Shown: positions 7,500-15,455 of the stretch, piece by piece
How positions within the stretch are numbered: the stretch's first letter is position 1
Layout of the letters: each line of letters begins with the position of its first letter
Virus record (IMG/VR): IMGVR_UViG_3300009151_000281
Coordinates: 1-29,139 of that record
Direction: 5' to 3' (one strand)
Source of the DNA: a virus
DNA: 29,139 nt
The notes under the pieces: model-generated
Told to the model about the DNA's origin: nothing
Seen by the model: the letters and a program-made list of their open reading frames with translations, nothing else
Database searches by the model: none
Translations under genes and position numbers: made by a program

Positions 7500-9896
7500 A
7501 TGCAAATTACACCACCACAAACCAAAACTACCAGAGCAAGGATTAATCCTGAATCCCAAAAACTTCTGGCCAAACTTCTGGCTAAGGAGAATATTACTGT
7601 TTCTGTTGGTAATTATTCCACAGCATTCTTTGATCCTAAGAAGCGTCTTTTAGGACTTCCCACTTGGAATACTGACTCTAAGTCGGTATCGGATTTGTTA
7701 GTTGGTCACGAGGTTGGGCATGCTCTTTATACTTCGTTTGAAGATATTGAAAAGTTTAAAACTACCTGTTCGAAAATTCCATTCGGAATTATGAATATTG
7801 TAGAAGATATTCGGATTGAGCGCATGATTCAACGGAATTATCCTGGTCTTGTGCATTCTTTCAAAGATGGTTATCGGCAATTTATTGAAAAAGATTTCTT
7901 TAAAATTAAAGGCGCTGATCTAAGAAAACTTAATTTCGCTGATCGGCTTAATATTCACGGGAAGATTGGTAACCAAATTGAGGTTCCTCTTTCTATAAAA
8001 GAAAAGAAAATTTATGATCGGTGTTACGCTGCTGAAACCTTCGATGAAGTCATTGAGATTTGTAAAGATATTTACGAAATGATCAAGACTGAACTTGAGA
8101 AGCCCGCGAAAGAAAAGCAGCCGAAAAATAAAGTCGAAAAAAACCCTAAATCGGAAGATGAACAAGATCCTACAAATAACGGTATAGAGAATCTTGAAGA
8201 AGATGAAGATTCTGAGAAGTCCGCGAAAAATAAAGTCGAAAAAAACCCTAAATCGGAAGATGAACAAGATCCTACAAATAACGGTATAGAGAATCTTGAA
8301 GAAGATGAAGATTCTGAGAAGTCTAATGATTCTTCACTTGCTGCTGGAAATGTGACAGGCTCTGATTGGGAACCAGATTCTTCACTTGCTGCTGGAAATG
8401 TGACAGGCTCTGATTGGGAACCAGATTATTCTGGGCAAGATCAATTTCAAGCGGATACACTCGATGCGCTTTCTCAAAATCTAGATTCTCTCAAGGAGAT
8501 TATTACAGATTATCATGTCGGAAATCAACCCAACTTGAAAGATATGATGTCAACAATTGTTCCTATCAAAGAAATTATGGCTAGTCGGAGAGCTGATATG
8601 TATAATTATGAAAGAATTATGAATTCCGATATGGTGAAGAAAGATTGGAAGAAATTCAAGGAATCATCTAAAAAACATCTGGAAGTTCTGGTCAAGGAAT
8701 TTGAACGTAAGAAGGCGGTTTTTCAATATAGCCGAGCACAACAATCAAATTGTGGTGTACTTGATGCAAAGCGACTTTACTCCTATAAATTTACGGATCG
8801 GCTTTTTAAGAGTATCACGAATTTGGCTGATGCTAAGAATCACGGCATGATGTTCTTTATTGATTACTCCGCATCAATGAGATGTACAATAACCAGTGTT
8901 ATTGATCAGACATTACAACTAGTTCTCTTTTGTAAAGCCGTTGGAATTCCGTTCGAAATTTATGGATTTACTGGAGGAAATATTTACGCCACAGACTATA
9001 ATAAAGAGGAAACAATCCCGGGATATAATATTTCATTCAATCATGTTAAATTATTCGAGCTGCTCAATTCTTCCATGAAAAAAGCTGATTATGATTTGGC
9101 TTTAAAAGAACTCAAAGCTCAATCGTGTGCTTTTGGTTCAGGGTTGCATAAGAAAGAAGTTAATCTTATTACAATGCCACTTGGCGGTAAATACGAAATT
9201 CTCGGAATGACACCTCTCTATGAAACTATTATTATTGCTCATGAATTAGTAAAAAGATTTAGAGCAAAACATAATATTCAAAAGATGAATACTTTGATTC
9301 TTTCTGATGGGGCTGCTCATTCAATGCTTATCACCAAGGATAATAATGAGCATATTATACCTTTGAAAAAAGAATCTCGGGCTGCTCCCACCAAATTGAA
9401 AATCAATGGCGGCAAAGAAATTAGGATTTATCCAGAATATGCCTGTGAAAATGTACTTTATAATCTTTATGCTCAATTGATTGAAAATCTTAAAGTTACT
9501 TGTAACACCACTGTGACTGGGTTCTTCATTGCCAATAATGATAGATCTTACAAAGAAACTGCAATTAACGCTATTCGAAATTCTTCCTCAAAAGGAGTTA
9601 TTACTCCTTATTATGAATGTGTGGAAATTTTTAAAAAGAATAATGTATCCGCTAAAAAAGAGCGATGTATGATTATTGAAAATGGTTATCGGTATGATGC
9701 ATACTTCGTTTTTGATAAAGGAAATTCTTTGAATATTTCAGATAAAGAAGAGTTTACATCAGAGCTTTCTTCCGATGACGGAAACTTCGGAGATACTTCT
9801 TCTCAAAATAAATTGGCAAAGGAATTCTCCAAATTCAACAAGGAAAGACGAATTTCTCGAGTCTTTCTTGACAAATTCATTGAAATTATTGCTTGA
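7500..9896 (+). CDS. cobT: CobT-like protein: metallopeptidase-type motif plus VWA domain
   Basis: 798 residues from the ATG at 7500. N-terminal region: HEVGHALYT near residue 70 followed by NIVEDIRIERMIQ about 25 residues later, a zincin-like HExxH arrangement. The middle is a long acidic, Lys/Glu-rich linker with two exact internal duplications. The C-terminal half has a von Willebrand A domain with MIDAS motif DYSASM and a later SDG (LILSDGAAHS), plus GMTPLYET. Cobaltochelatase CobT couples a VWA domain to a MoxR/CobS-type AAA+ partner, and just such a gene follows. In phages these proteins are not thought to make cobalamin; their role is not established. Cobaltochelatase activity itself is not implied. 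VWA with MIDAS is clear; peptidase activity is inference. Confidence 0.75.
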   Translation: MQITPPQTKTTRARINPESQKLLAKLLAKENITVSVGNYSTAFFDPKKRLLGLPTWNTDSKSVSDLLVGHEVGHALYTSFEDIEKFKTTCSKIPFGIMNIVEDIRIERMIQRNYPGLVHSFKDGYRQFIEKDFFKIKGADLRKLNFADRLNIHGKIGNQIEVPLSIKEKKIYDRCYAAETFDEVIEICKDIYEMIKTELEKPAKEKQPKNKVEKNPKSEDEQDPTNNGIENLEEDEDSEKSAKNKVEKNPKSEDEQDPTNNGIENLEEDEDSEKSNDSSLAAGNVTGSDWEPDSSLAAGNVTGSDWEPDYSGQDQFQADTLDALSQNLDSLKEIITDYHVGNQPNLKDMMSTIVPIKEIMASRRADMYNYERIMNSDMVKKDWKKFKESSKKHLEVLVKEFERKKAVFQYSRAQQSNCGVLDAKRLYSYKFTDRLFKSITNLADAKNHGMMFFIDYSASMRCTITSVIDQTLQLVLFCKAVGIPFEIYGFTGGNIYATDYNKEETIPGYNISFNHVKLFELLNSSMKKADYDLALKELKAQSCAFGSGLHKKEVNLITMPLGGKYEILGMTPLYETIIIAHELVKRFRAKHNIQKMNTLILSDGAAHSMLITKDNNEHIIPLKKESRAAPTKLKINGGKEIRIYPEYACENVLYNLYAQLIENLKVTCNTTVTGFFIANNDRSYKETAINAIRNSSSKGVITPYYECVEIFKKNNVSAKKERCMIIENGYRYDAYFVFDKGNSLNISDKEEFTSELSSDDGNFGDTSSQNKLAKEFSKFNKERRISRVFLDKFIEIIA
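8122..8323 (+). repeat. Exact 102-bp tandem duplication in the CobT-like gene
   Basis: Copy 1 spans 8122-8223 and copy 2 8224-8323, both beginning CGAAAAATAAAGTCG. The unit encodes 34 acidic residues (KNKVEKNPKSEDEQ..., ending EDEDSEKS). The reading frame is kept. Identity at third positions points to a recent duplication. Confidence 0.93.
8328..8423 (+). repeat. Exact 48-bp tandem duplication in the CobT-like gene
   Basis: Units 8328-8375 and 8376-8423 each encode DSSLAAGNVTGSDWEP. The repeat follows the 102-bp duplication by four bases, in the same linker. Confidence 0.93.
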
Positions 9897-9922
9897 AAAT
9901 TGAGAAAATATGAACTTTTTTG

Positions 9923-9951
9923 TTTACAATCCCTGAAAATTGTGCTACAAT
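9923..9951 (+). promoter_or_regulatory. Promoter for the CobS-like gene
   Basis: TTTACA, 17-base spacer, TACAAT. Predicted start about 9958, giving a 25-base leader ending ACACACCACACC before the ATG, with no Shine-Dalgarno sequence. Confidence 0.75.
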
Positions 9952-9982
9952 AAGTCGTCACCAATAAAAGACACACCACACC

Positions 9983-11227
9983 ATGACCGATAAAGTTAAA
10001 AATGTACTGAATGAATTATTCTCTAATGGGGTCACTCGTTTTATCTCTTATAACGATATTAATCGAGTTGCTCGTCAACATGATTTGACATTTGCCCAAA
10101 TCAAGGAAATTTTCATGCCTGATAAATTCAAGGTTGGGCGTGGCCGATTTGATATCACGCCTCTTCTGGATGATTCCAATATTCCAAATATTGGAAATCG
10201 TAAACGTAAGGAGCGAGTTTCAAAACTTCAAACGGTGACCAAACTAGTACAAACCTCCAAAGTTCTTGAATTAAGTGCTGGATTGGTTTCAGATCAAGCT
10301 CAAAAAATAGTGTCTATTTCAAATAATGGCGTTTTTGTACCTGCAATCGATCCAACATTTGTTGCATGGGGAGAATATAAGAATATCAAGAAAATCATTG
10401 AATCTCGTATGTTCTTTCCTGTGTATATTTTTGGTTTAAGCGGGGGAGGCAAAACTATTTCTGTGGAACAATGTTGTGCAAAGCTTGGTCGTGAATATAT
10501 TCGACTTCAAATTACACCTGAAACTGATAATGACCAAATTTTAGGAGGATTTCGACTTATTAATGGAGAGACATTTTTCCATAAAGGACCTTTGGTAAAA
10601 GCTATGGAAGCTGGAGCAATTCTTCTAATCGACGAAATTGACCGTGGAAATAATAAGGCATACTTCGCACTAAATGGGGCACTTGAAGGCAAACCTATTA
10701 TGATTCCTCAAACTGGAGAAATTATTCATCCAGCCCAAGGATTCAATGTTATTGCAACGGCAAATACAAAGGGTCGTGGGTATGGTGATGATAATCATTA
10801 TACCGCAGCGACTATTATTGATGAAGCTTTCCTTGAACGCTTTGTCGCCACAATCGATCAACCATATCCTGGGTTTAAGATCGAGCGTAATATTCTCGCA
10901 AAACACATGAAAGCTTATGGTTGTAATGATGAAGAATTTACTGATAAGCTGGTCTCATGGTCTTCAGTTATTCGCAAAACTTATGCAGATGAAGGTGTTG
11001 ACGAACTGATTAGCACTCGTCGGCTTTGCCATATTGCAAAAACATATTCGGTTTTCCAAGATCGTCTTATCGCAATCTCAATGTGTATTGCTCGATTTGA
11101 AGTCGAAGTCCGTGAAGCCTTTTTGGATCTTTATCAGAAAATTGATGCAAATCTAATCAAAGCTGATAATTCAGAAAGTATGGAACTAGTTGCAGAAACT
11201 GATACTTTGGATGAAGTTCTGGTTTAA
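9983..11227 (+). CDS. cobS: CobS/MoxR-like AAA+ ATPase
   Basis: 414 residues. N-terminal region of about 75 residues resembles a small helical DNA- or protein-binding module (ARQHDLTFAQIKEIFMPDKFKVGRGRFDI). The AAA+ domain follows: Walker A GLSGGGKT near 150, Walker B ILLIDEID near 213, sensor 1 IATANT near 258, Arg finger region ERF near 287, and sensor 2-like STRRL near 340. This is the MoxR/CobS pattern. It probably acts with the VWA protein encoded just upstream, as CobS does with CobT. CobS-like genes are common in T4-like cyanophages, where the substrate is unknown. It has its own promoter. Confidence 0.82.
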   Translation: MTDKVKNVLNELFSNGVTRFISYNDINRVARQHDLTFAQIKEIFMPDKFKVGRGRFDITPLLDDSNIPNIGNRKRKERVSKLQTVTKLVQTSKVLELSAGLVSDQAQKIVSISNNGVFVPAIDPTFVAWGEYKNIKKIIESRMFFPVYIFGLSGGGKTISVEQCCAKLGREYIRLQITPETDNDQILGGFRLINGETFFHKGPLVKAMEAGAILLIDEIDRGNNKAYFALNGALEGKPIMIPQTGEIIHPAQGFNVIATANTKGRGYGDDNHYTAATIIDEAFLERFVATIDQPYPGFKIERNILAKHMKAYGCNDEEFTDKLVSWSSVIRKTYADEGVDELISTRRLCHIAKTYSVFQDRLIAISMCIARFEVEVREAFLDLYQKIDANLIKADNSESMELVAETDTLDEVLV

Positions 11228-11238
11228 TCAAAATTTTA

Positions 11239-11267
11239 TTTGCAAATCATAAAGAATAGTTTATAAT
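11239..11267 (+). promoter_or_regulatory. Promoter for the small basic gene at 11310
   Basis: TTTGCA, 17-base spacer, TATAAT. The predicted start near 11274 gives a 36-base leader made almost only of A and C with no Shine-Dalgarno sequence. Confidence 0.7.
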
Positions 11268-11309
11268 ACTATCTCACATAAAACAAAAACAACAAAAATA
11301 AAAAACGAT

Positions 11310-11558
11310 ATGACAAAGCCACAAACTAAGAAGTTGACCGCTCTACTCTCGAAGTACACCCAAAAGGAATCTGTGTATGCATTCCTTGCTGCGGGAAATG
11401 AGCTGGCTGCAACCGATGCAAAGTCGGTAGCAGTCAAGGATCCGAAGCGTGTAGTGAATAAACTGCGCACAGAGCATGGCATCAAAATCAATTCTAGCCG
11501 CCGTACTCTTCGCGATGGTACAACTACCACAGTTTATTCCCTTGGCGAAAATTACTAA
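11310..11558 (+). CDS. Small basic protein, possible winged-helix DNA-binding protein
   Basis: 82 residues: LTALLSKYTQKESVYAFLAAG, then KDPKRVVNKLRTEHGIKI, then TTTTVYSLG. A helical first half, a helix reading VVNKLRTEHG and a closing beta hairpin are reminiscent of short winged-helix regulators in phages. It is more G/C-rich than its neighbours and uses more C-ending codons. It is a single-gene unit with its own promoter and terminator, so it may be strongly expressed. I do not recognise the exact family. Confidence 0.7.
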   Translation: MTKPQTKKLTALLSKYTQKESVYAFLAAGNELAATDAKSVAVKDPKRVVNKLRTEHGIKINSSRRTLRDGTTTTVYSLGENY

Positions 11559-11574
11559 TTGGTAGGGTAAAATA

Positions 11575-11613
11575 GGAGACGGTATTGTGTGTGGTGTGCA
11601 ATACCGTCTCCTT
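11575..11613 (+). terminator. Terminator-like hairpin after the 11310 gene
   Basis: A 13-bp perfect stem GGAGACGGTATTG / CAATACCGTCTCC (11575-11587 and 11599-11611) with an 11-base loop. The T-tract is short (TTCTT), so it may be a stability or processing hairpin. Confidence 0.65.
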
Positions 11614-11715
11614 CTTAGATAAACATCACAGAGTCTCTATATTATGAAATAGAAATCAGCAATTATATCCTTTATAATTCAACTTGATCAATAATATAGT
11701 TACAAATTTTCCCGA

Positions 11716-12042
11716 ATGAAAAGCAAAGATACTGCAGTACCGATAAAAGAAGTTGGAATTAAATATGATACCGAAAAACATCGGTATGATTTGATTCCTC
11801 CTTTTGCGCTGGATTCTATGGTAGCCGTACTTACACATGGTGCCGCAAAATATTCTCCAGATAATTGGCGGCATGTCGATAATGGAGAAACGAGATATTT
11901 TGCTGCAATCAATAGACACCTTTGGGCATGGAAACGCGGAGAAACAAATGATCCAGAATCAGGGTTTTCTCATTTAGCTCATGCATTGTGTAATCTGATG
12001 TTTCTGTATGAACTATCTCATCCCGGAAATATAACAAAGTAA
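11716..12042 (+). CDS. dATP/dGTP diphosphohydrolase-like protein (MazZ/DUF5664 type)
   Basis: 108 residues: KYDTEKHRYDLIPPFALDSMVAVLTHGAAKYSPDNWRHVD, then RHLWAWKRGETNDPESGFSHLAHALCNLMFL (quoted in part here as GESN-type blocks: RYDLIPP, HGAAKY, NHRL-like RHLWAW, DPESG, HLAHA). This is the all-alpha NTP pyrophosphohydrolase family annotated as dATP/dGTP diphosphohydrolase, related to MazG and to phage S-2L MazZ. It probably hydrolyses a deoxynucleoside triphosphate to the monophosphate, shaping the pool for DNA synthesis. No clear promoter precedes it. The exact substrate cannot be read from the sequence. Confidence 0.75.
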   Translation: MKSKDTAVPIKEVGIKYDTEKHRYDLIPPFALDSMVAVLTHGAAKYSPDNWRHVDNGETRYFAAINRHLWAWKRGETNDPESGFSHLAHALCNLMFLYELSHPGNITK

Positions 12043-12071
12043 TTTACAATTCTCTCAAAATAGTATATAAT
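12043..12071 (+). promoter_or_regulatory. Promoter for the sliding clamp gene
   Basis: TTTACA, 17-base spacer, TATAAT. Predicted start about 12078, giving a 26-base leader that contains no G at all. Confidence 0.75.
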
Positions 12072-12103
12072 AATTTTAACATAAACACTCAATAATATAA
12101 AAT

Positions 12104-12778
12104 ATGAAGTTATCTCAACAAACTCTAGATATTCTCAAGAATTTTAGTACAATCAATGAAAATCTTGTAGTAAAGCAAGGCTCTACTATTTCTTCAATTT
12201 CTGAAGCGAAGAATGTGATTTCAATTGCAGAACTTACAGATTCTTTTCCACAAGAATTTGGTATTTATTCTTTGAATGAATTCCTAGCAATTTATAATCT
12301 TACTGGAGATTCCCCGGAACTTGAATTTAACGAAAGCTCGGTTCAATTTTCGTGTGGTCGTAGTAAGGCTAATTTCCGATTTGCAGATATTAGTATTCTT
12401 ACAACTCCAAAGTCAGCGGTAAAAATGCCTGCATCTGATCTGACACTTACGATCACTGCAGAAGATATTGCGCAAGTCAGAAAAGCTGCAAGTGCATTAT
12501 CGCACAGTGTGGTTTCAATCAAGGGAGATAATGGCGTAATTTCATTATCAGTGATGGATCCCAAGAATAGTTCAGCTAATAGTTTTGATATTCTTATTGA
12601 TGAAAATAATGATTGCAAAAGTGTTTTCTCTCTTGAATTTCTAATCTCAAACTTGAAAGTAATTTCTGGAGATTATACTGTTAATATTTCATCCAAATTG
12701 ATTTCTCATTGGACTCATGCAACAGTTCCAGTACAATATTATCTTGCTCTTGAAAAAAGCTCAACATTTACTATCTAA
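12104..12778 (+). CDS. 45: gp45-like sliding clamp
   Basis: 224 residues, close to the 228 of T4 gp45. The start MKLSQQTLDILKNFSTIN closely follows the T4 clamp start (MKLSKDTTALLKNFATIN), and the end YYLALEKSSTFTI mirrors VVALEADSTHDF. The trimeric clamp tethers the polymerase and, in T4, also activates late transcription through gp55 and gp33. The gp55-like factor and polymerase in this window both end with hydrophobic tails suited to clamp binding. The gene has its own promoter and a G-free leader. Confidence 0.9.
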   Translation: MKLSQQTLDILKNFSTINENLVVKQGSTISSISEAKNVISIAELTDSFPQEFGIYSLNEFLAIYNLTGDSPELEFNESSVQFSCGRSKANFRFADISILTTPKSAVKMPASDLTLTITAEDIAQVRKAASALSHSVVSIKGDNGVISLSVMDPKNSSANSFDILIDENNDCKSVFSLEFLISNLKVISGDYTVNISSKLISHWTHATVPVQYYLALEKSSTFTI

Positions 12779-12783
12779 TAATT

Positions 12784-13042
12784 ATGAAAAACGAATTGAA
12801 ATTAGGCCATCTTGCAACTGATAAAATTACAGGAGCATCTGGAGTTGTGGTTTGTGTATCGCATTGGTCGAAGGGTAAGTTTTCAGCCGAAAGTATTGAA
12901 AGATGGTATGCCTACAGATTGTATTACCCTTGATATTGAACAGCTGGTTTTTTCTGAAGAAGTTGATGTGAACATTAATGCAACACCAACTGGCGGACCA
13001 AGTATTGCTCCAAAACAACGTATTAATCCTTCTCGATTCTGA
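12784..13042 (+). pseudogene. Frameshifted small phage protein (KITG..GVVV family)
   Basis: The ATG at 12784 opens MKNELKLGHLATDKITGASG, then VVVCVSHWSKG, and this frame stops at 12931-12933. The expected remainder (RVSFQPKVLKDGMPTD, then ITLDIEQLVF...) is in the +1 frame, open to 13042. In the common phage family with the pattern L-G-x-x-x-x-D-x-I-T-G-F-x-G-V, these two halves form one short protein. The junction lies around 12865-12885 and appears to lack a few residues as well as one net base, so a small deletion is likely. Sequencing error or programmed frameshifting cannot be excluded. The 12905 ATG could give a truncated second half. Confidence 0.6.
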
Positions 13043-13076
13043 TAAAATCTCACAATAAACAAAAACAAAACATAAT

Positions 13077-13352
13077 ATGACACAAGAAACACAAAATACA
13101 GTAGCACTTAGTCTAGAAGATATCTCATTAATGGTTTCCATTATTTCTACAGTTAGTCGACGTGGAGCAATTGCTCCTGAGGAATTTAGTGTGGTTGGAG
13201 CGTTCTTTGAACGACTTCGTGCATTTCTACCAGTTCAAGAGAATGAAGACGATTCTTCTGATACTGAACAAGTACCTACTACATTAGATACCGTGAATTC
13301 AGAAAAAGAATCAAATGTAATTTCCATCGATTTCACGGGAGTTAAAGCCTAA
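13077..13352 (+). CDS. Conserved-looking small phage protein, unknown function
   Basis: 91 residues: LSLEDISLMVSIISTVSRRGAI, then GAFFERLRAFLP, then an acidic Ser/Glu-rich tail ending ISIDFTGVKA. The helical core with S-R-R-G-A and a following G-A-x-x-x-R-L-x-x-F recalls short hypothetical proteins common in T4-like marine phages. The leader (TCACAATAAACAAAAACAAA) closely resembles that of the 11310 gene. Function is unknown. Confidence 0.7.
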   Translation: MTQETQNTVALSLEDISLMVSIISTVSRRGAIAPEEFSVVGAFFERLRAFLPVQENEDDSSDTEQVPTTLDTVNSEKESNVISIDFTGVKA

Positions 13353-13363
13353 GAGGCTAACCC

Positions 13364-13400
13364 AGAAGGGCATATTGATTTTATATTGATATGCCCTTCT
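13364..13400 (+). terminator. Strong hairpin after the 13077 gene
   Basis: Perfect 12-bp stem AGAAGGGCATAT / ATATGCCCTTCT (13364-13375 and 13389-13400) with a 13-base loop. A weak T-rich tail (ATCTATAATT) follows. Confidence 0.6.
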
Positions 13401-13431
13401 ATCTATAATTATTATGTTATTTCTTAAATTT

Positions 13432-13608
13432 ATGAATACACAATCATTGAACATTGCAAAAGCTTGTCTTATTGGAAATGTCTGCTTTGATTCATTTGAT
13501 TCTGAAACTGTTTTGAAGTTTTTCACGACAGGTGCTATTACTCAAGCGATGATGACTTTGAAAGCTAATGGGCTTGTTGAAGATACTGATTATAAACTAA
13601 CCAATTAA
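13432..13608 (+). CDS. Small unknown protein
   Basis: 58 residues from the ATG at 13432 (an in-frame ATG at 13414 would add six hydrophobic residues). Reads MNTQSLNIAKACLIGN and ends VEDTDYKLTN. Mostly helical with a possible helix-turn-helix at TTGAITQAMMTLKANGLV. No promoter is recognised. It abuts the next gene (stop 13606-13608, ATG 13610), so the two are likely cotranscribed. Confidence 0.55.
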   Translation: MNTQSLNIAKACLIGNVCFDSFDSETVLKFFTTGAITQAMMTLKANGLVEDTDYKLTN

Positions 13609-13609
13609 T

Positions 13610-14113
13610 ATGAAAAACTCGTATAAGATCATTTCAGTCGATAATCATCAGCGGCGTCTCGGAGTAATGACATTACGTGAAAAGGATAATCAATTACTTG
13701 TTAAAGTTGATATGGATCCAATTCATCCGGGATTATTTAATCAGAATTTTGTTTTTGAATTGTTGCGAAAAGTTGAAATTGCTGCATCAACAGAAGAAGA
13801 AAAGGAACTTGTCCTTGAAGCAATTGATCATCTCCAAGATCATTGCCGTAAACTCCTAACAGAAACTAGACCACCATTTAGAATTCTTCGCTTTATAGAT
13901 TGCAATACATTCATGCCTATGATTAGTGTTATCGGCCAAGAGGATAACACTATTGTTACATATAGTCTAAAACGTGTACAAGATTTAGAGGTTACACGTA
14001 GTAAAGAAGAAGCCTTTGAAGTGTTCTATAAAGAAATTATGAACGTTACAACAAATGATATGAAAGATATTACTTCCCAAGCCTTAGAATTTCTCAAACA
14101 ACATCAAGAATAA
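13610..14113 (+). CDS. Unknown protein, 167 residues
   Basis: Soluble, mixed alpha/beta composition with no signal peptide or membrane segment. It begins MKNSYKIISVDNHQRRLGVM, has a helix-rich centre (EEEKELVLEAIDHLQDHCRK) and a C-terminal helix ending ALEFLKQHQE. I recognise no family. Position between the clamp and the DsbA-like gene suggests a replication or transcription accessory role, but nothing in the sequence shows it. Confidence 0.75.
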   Translation: MKNSYKIISVDNHQRRLGVMTLREKDNQLLVKVDMDPIHPGLFNQNFVFELLRKVEIAASTEEEKELVLEAIDHLQDHCRKLLTETRPPFRILRFIDCNTFMPMISVIGQEDNTIVTYSLKRVQDLEVTRSKEEAFEVFYKEIMNVTTNDMKDITSQALEFLKQHQE

Positions 14114-14119
14114 ACATAT

Positions 14120-14380
14120 ATGATTGATCTAACAGACCCTAAAAAGAACCAAGAAATTCTTGATTCTATTCGTGAAATCTCTCTAGAGATGTCGAAGATT
14201 GACGATGCGAGAGAGCAAATTAAGGAGATCATTGACACAAGTTCGGCGGCGTTCGAGCTAGAAAAGAAAACACTGCGAAAGGTAGCAAAGTTGTTTCACA
14301 GTAGAACTGTGGCATTGTTTGAAGCTGAAGTTGGAGAAGTTAAGGAGTTATATTCTGCGATTACGAAGCCGCAGCCTTAA
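14120..14380 (+). CDS. dsbA: DsbA-like double-stranded DNA-binding protein (tentative)
   Basis: 86 residues, similar in length to T4 DsbA (89). The C-terminal ALFEAEVGEVKELYSAI resembles the T4 VFEAETEEVVELYDTV segment, and the preceding charged helix-rich half is compatible. T4 DsbA binds double-stranded DNA and enhances late transcription; its gene neighbours gene 33. Here it ends the clamp-containing unit at a strong terminator. The match is from memory over a short protein, so it is tentative. Confidence 0.5.
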   Translation: MIDLTDPKKNQEILDSIREISLEMSKIDDAREQIKEIIDTSSAAFELEKKTLRKVAKLFHSRTVALFEAEVGEVKELYSAITKPQP

Positions 14381-14395
14381 AAGATACGAAATAGC

Positions 14396-14432
14396 CTCTT
14401 GAAAGATCATTATGTCTTTCAAGAGTTTTTTT
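14396..14432 (+). terminator. Rho-independent terminator
   Basis: Perfect 11-bp stem CTCTTGAAAGA / TCTTTCAAGAG (14396-14406 and 14415-14425), 8-base loop, then TTTTTTTATTTT. It separates the + strand unit from the - strand pseudogene. Confidence 0.92.
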
Positions 14433-14439
14433 ATTTTGA

Positions 14440-15392
14440 TTATCTAAGAACCCATGCCGTATCTTCTGGTTGTTCAAAGAAATATTGTTGACCCTCACCT
14501 TCTTTATCATAGAGTTTTTTACCTTTTCTAGCTTTGGCTCTATTTTGATTTTCTTCAATTGAAACTATCTTACCTAAAGAGAAATCCTCTCCTGGACAAT
14601 CAAGTGAGCTTATATTAATTATCCCATTATTCCAGCATCTTATATTAAGTTTTTTATTTCTTCTTATTTCTAGAGAAGCCTCTGACACTGTAATTCCTAA
14701 TATATAATTAGAATCGGGGCATTCTATACAAAATTTATTAATAGTTCCATTGGTCCAACTAACATACCCTGTTTAGCTTTACTCTGTTTTTGATTTATAT
14801 TTTCACGATCATGGTGACCCTTAATATAATCAGGACCTGGACACTCTTTTGAATATGTTGATATAGTACCATTAGTCCATAAGATCATATCTATATTAAT
14901 ATCATGCAATCTTGTATGAAAATCTTCTGATGTAGTAAACCCTTTATAAAAATCAGGTCCGGGAGATGTTCTCGCTCGCTTGTTTACAGTTCCATTAGTC
15001 CAATAGGGACTGTTATTTTGAAATTCTGTAATTTTGCGGTTCGCCTCTTCGGTACGAGTTATACAATAAAATGAAATACCACCATTGGATTTATTTGTAT
15101 ATCTAGGATGTCTTGCGGCATTAACTGTTGTAAAAGACCATGTTTCATATGCAATAGCTTCAGGACCTGTTGCAAAATGCTTAATGAATAAGATTTCAAA
15201 TGAATCTAATCCGTCCCTTTCAATGTATTTTTTGATATATTCTGATGATGTTAAATATCCAAATTTCATCATCAATATTGAAGAATCACATGTAAATTTT
15301 GAATATTTAGATTCTATATATAATTCCATGGACGGTCTGTGTCGTATCCCATAAACATAAGGATCTTTACATGTTAAACCTTCGGGTATATA
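14440..15392 (-). pseudogene. Decayed GIY-YIG-type homing endonuclease gene
   Basis: Read on the - strand from 15392: KDPYVYGIRHRPSMELY, then YLTSSEYIKKYIERDGLDSFEI, then AIAYETWSFTTVNAARHPRY-TNKSNGG, the pattern of phage GIY-YIG-like homing endonucleases. Three to four C-terminal WTNG...ECPGPDFIKG units follow (WTNGTVNKRARTSPGPDF, WTNGTISTYSKECPGPDY, WTNGTINKFCIECPDSNY, CWNNGIINISSLDCPGEDF). Two lesions are visible: no in-frame ATG at the expected N-terminus (first is M at 15329), and a -1 frameshift around 14757-14765 that truncates the first frame at 14724 and puts the last two units in another frame ending at 14440. It sits between the clamp and clamp-loader units, a typical place for free-standing T4 HEGs. 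Confidence 0.75.
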
Positions 15393-15393
15393 T

Positions 15394-15401
15394 TATTTAT
15401 A
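15394..15401 (-). promoter_or_regulatory. T4-type late promoter for the HEG pseudogene
   Basis: TATAAATA on the - strand, directly upstream of the open frame of the decayed endonuclease. T4 homing endonuclease genes often have late promoters. Confidence 0.5.
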
Positions 15402-15411
15402 TGAAAGGTTA

Positions 15412-15440
15412 TTTACAAATCACATAACTTAATATATAAT
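15412..15440 (+). promoter_or_regulatory. Promoter for gene 44
   Basis: TTTACA, 17-base spacer, TATAAT. Predicted start 15447, nine bases before the ATG; no Shine-Dalgarno sequence. Confidence 0.8.
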
Positions 15441-15455
15441 CTATTTATACAAAAC

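Noticed and set aside
7920-8267. 115-codon - strand ORF opposite the CobT-like gene
   Set aside because: It is the reverse of the acidic repeat linker; the Phe/Arg-rich translation mirrors Glu/Lys codons.
7500-11227. Cobalamin biosynthesis operon
   Set aside because: Only CobT- and CobS-like ATPase/VWA parts are present, without CobN or other cobalamin genes.
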